From Lineus longissimus (lineage: Eukaryota; Nemertea; Pilidiophora; Heteronemertea; Lineidae): a stretch of DNA of 64,000 bases. Every line of letters begins with the position of its first letter. Within the stretch, counting starts at the first letter, position 1. The translations under genes were made by a program, and so were the position numbers. Under the pieces are notes generated by a model. That model did not search any database. It saw only the letters and a program-made list of their open reading frames with translations, and was not told the origin of the DNA. Location: positions 10,604,001 to 10,668,000 of the forward strand of contig NC_088321.1 in the NCBI RefSeq assembly GCF_910592395.1, in the 5' to 3' direction. Below are positions 61,368 through 64,000 of the stretch, piece after piece.

Positions 61368-63961
61368 ATGTCTCGTCAGCAAGATTTGGAGGAGATTTAC
61401 AGTGGGGAGCACTCCACTGATTCCAGCCAGACGAGTGTAGCATCAGTTGGGCAGGAGGGGAGAGGAGGTCCTATGGTCCCATTTACCCTGGCACACGCCA
61501 CGGAGGAGCAGCTACTGAATACTGGTATTGGAAAGAAGAAGGCGGGCAGGATACAGCAGTTTTTGTAAGAAGAACGTGGAGGTGTCCCTAAACCAAGTCT
61601 TGACAGAGACGAAGACAGAATTCTCTCTTTGGTTCGATTTGTTCTTGAAGGGGAAGTTAGAGTTGTGTTTTGACCAGGATTGCCGTAGTGTCATGGTGAC
61701 GCCTGTTCAGCAGGAGCAGGGTGCTGGCTCGCTAATAGGTGACGCAGGAGAGCAGCACTTACTGATATCTGAGCTAGATAGGATCCGAGGGTTGCTTGAT
61801 GTGTCAGAACATCGGATGCATGATATGGAGGAGGAGCTCAGCCGCAGGGACGAGCAGTATGACAAGCAGCTTTAAAAAGTATCGGCCTCCTTCGAGGGGC
61901 GTTTCAGAAGCGAGGAAAGGCGGTACAATCAGGAACACATGGAGCTGGTTGTGTTGAAAGAGGAACTCAGGAGGCGCAATGAGGCTTCTGACACGAAGCA
62001 CAAGCAAATGAAGCAAATGTTGACCTCCTATGAAGAGCATTGCGAATTTGAGGAAAGGCGGTACAATCAGGAACACATGGAGCTGGTTGCATTGAAGGAA
62101 GAGCTCAGGAGGCGAGATGAGTTATTTGACCGAAAGGAAAAAGAACAAAGAGAGATGGAAGGGAGACTGAAGGCCCTTCAAGCGGAGGTGCACAAGCACA
62201 AGCAAATGAAGCAAATGTTGACCTCCTATGAAGAGCATTGCGAATTTGAGGAAAGGCGGTACAATCAGGAACACATGGAGCTGGTTGCATTGAAGGAAGA
62301 GCTCAGGAGGCGAGATGAGTTATTTGACCGGAAGGAAAAAGAACAAAGAGAGATGGAAGGGAGACTGAAGGCCCTTCAGGCGGAGGTGCGCCGCAAGGAG
62401 AGTATGATTGACGAGTAAGAGGTTCCCAAAGGGAGGGAAAAAAGCCAGGATTGTCGTTCAGACGAGAAAACTCAGGCCCATAAATACTCCTGGGCAAGCC
62501 GGAGTCAAATGTACTCTTGGAGTAGCCAGAACAGGTCGACGGTGCCGGAGACTAGTAACCAAGGACGATATGAAGGACGTCATGGGATTGTGCCAAAACC
62601 GGACCTCTCAGTTCCGCCTCTGGACTTCGGAACACTGCGTCTACCCCCGGATTTCCGTGCTCCGGGAGGAATCAAGTTGGAGAATGGTGGGCAGATGGAA
62701 ACTCCACGTGGAGGGCCTGGGAATCGTGAGGAAAGAGAGTTCGTCATTCAGCCGATGTCCCGCAACTACCGGGGGCACCATGAGCATAAGTGGGTGGGAT
62801 ATGGGCAGGACCAGTACAGGGAGACGCCCAGATGTGACTTAACCTATAATGAGGCCGATTCTGATGCAAGTCATCGTCGCGATCGTAGAAGGGGCAACCT
62901 GCCGGCCCGTGATAGGCCGAGGGTGGATTGTGCCAGACACCGGGGGAGTCAGACTCAGAAGAAGAGGCCGAGGTGGCCCGTACGCGACCATGTTCGCCTG
63001 GTGGCAGCAGGACTCCGGCGCGCGGTCAGGGCTATGAATCAGATAATGATGACTATGCACCTCGACGCCGTCCGCGGGACCACAGCAAGTCGCCAACTAG
63101 ACATAAAATGAGCGGAAGGATAAGAATTGGGAAGGATTCATCTTCCAGTTTGAGAGGACGGCAGCTCGCCATGGTTGGTCTAGTACCAAAAAGGGATCGA
63201 GGCTTATTGATTGGCTGACAGACCGAGCGCTCGAGTATGCGGTAAAGCTGAATCTAACTGAGTACCGGGAGCTAGTCCACTGCCTTCTGTCGCTCGGAGA
63301 AAAGTTATGACGGTACGACAGAAGGAGGAGGAATCGCTTGAAGAATACTCCCAGCGGGTTTATTTCCTTACAGTGGATGCCCACCCAGGGGCAAGACAGG
63401 GGACGGTGGATAACCTTGCCGTGGAAGCCTTTCTACGGGGTGCAAGGATAAACATGCGGCGGAGGTTTCCTTTGATAAAGAGCCTCTGAATGTCGAACAG
63501 GCGTTGAAATATATGAAGTCCGCCATTGCAAATCGCAAAGCTCTGTTTGGCTCCGCCTCAAAGCCTACAATGTCAAGTAGGCGAGTCAGCTTTCCAGAGG
63601 AATCTGAGGAGGACGATCAGGTTTGAATAAGGCATGTGAGAGCTCCCACGCCCCCTCGTCCAATGCGCAACCTGCAACGGGTCCCTCGGGCTCATCTGCT
63701 GTGCCGGGGTTCGTCACGTCTAATGGTAAAGTTTACCAGCTCTGGAACCCTGCCTCTGTTAAGACGACAGCAGGCTCAGAACGACCCTGGAATGGCCGTC
63801 CTGCTTCAAGATCTCCTGGAAGGTCACCATCACCCAGCCGAACTGGGTGCTTCTTCTGCCAGGAGGAGGGCCACTCCGCCACGGACTGTCCGAAGAGGAC
63901 ACAGAGACCAGCCTCTCCTGCCCATCCGTTAAACGTGCAAGTTCTGGGCCTAACGGTCTGA
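61368..63961 (+). pseudogene. Gypsy gag, broken into several frames
   Basis: From a good ATG at 61368 the first frame stops at 61568. Continuing frames give a long coiled coil (61528-61875 and 61939-62418) containing a 198-bp tandem duplication; a basic, arginine-rich low-complexity region (62500-63110); a capsid-like segment (63307-63489: EEESLEEYSQRVYFLTVDAH; NLAVEAFLRG); and one zinc knuckle CFFCQEEGHSATDC (~63860) shortly before the frame stops. At least four frame changes separate the pieces. Protease and pol would lie right of the window. Confidence 0.75.
61999..62394 (+). repeat. 198-bp tandem duplication in gag coiled coil
   Basis: Two consecutive copies, starting at 61999 and 62197, each encode KQMKQMLTSYEEHCEFEERR, then LVALKEELRRRDELFDRKEK and further coil. 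The length is a multiple of three, preserving the frame and adding 66 residues. Near-identity means it is recent. Confidence 0.9.
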
Positions 63962-64000
63962 CCCAGAACAATAGCTTAAATAACGGCCGTGGATTTCAAT

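Overview
This window is animal (metazoan) nuclear DNA made almost entirely of mobile elements, several nested inside one another. There are no operons or Shine-Dalgarno sites. Many genes are split by introns, and the elements present (Polinton, Ty3/Gypsy, PIF/Harbinger, pogo/Tigger, Merlin, piggyBac, CR1/L2-like LINE) together with PAN and laminin-G exons point to an invertebrate, probably marine. The gmr1-type Gypsy order (integrase before reverse transcriptase) was first described in deuterostomes, but the phylum cannot be fixed from the sequence alone.

Layout. 1-14929: right-hand part of a large Polinton/Maverick-like virus-like element: packaging ATPase (running off the left edge), chromodomain integrase, HNH-like protein, protein-primed DNA polymerase B in two overlapping frames, several probable virion or membrane proteins, and a zinc-ribbon protein resembling the poxvirus late transcription factor VLTF3. 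It ends in a 130-bp palindrome. This element, and nothing else in the window, is peppered with about 25 copies of a roughly 30-bp double-hairpin repeat, many of them inside genes. 14930-24242: a gmr1-like Gypsy element whose 5' LTR appears to have been cut by the Polinton and whose 3' LTR is cut by a complete 3.1-kb Harbinger transposon (20951-24057). 24243-26511: a decayed pogo/Tigger transposase into which the Gypsy inserted. 26920-38252: two direct copies of a host-like segment with PAN and laminin-G exons; between them lie a ~1.1-kb dispersed repeat holding a piggyBac remnant and a palindromic Harbinger derivative. 38253-40350: shattered relic of a second Polinton, including a deoxynucleoside-kinase fragment fused to a zinc/HNH-like domain. 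40852-45297: a Merlin-type transposon with 19-bp inverted ends that carries a second, multi-exon gene for a P-loop (DUF3987-like) protein. 45769-49972: Gypsy integrase pseudogene between 257-bp direct repeats. 50193-56200: LINE fragments with the dispersed repeat inserted, plus a zinc-finger ORF. 56560-60657: 5'-deleted Gypsy element with a homologous zinc-finger ORF after pol. 60658-64000: LTR-like DNA and the broken gag of another Gypsy.

The most unusual signals are the covarying double-hairpin repeats confined to the Polinton; the combination of a VLTF3-like protein with TAAATG start contexts in that element; the Merlin element with a passenger ATPase gene; and the related zinc-finger ORFs that follow two different retroelement bodies. 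All functional statements come from reading motifs by eye; no database search was possible.
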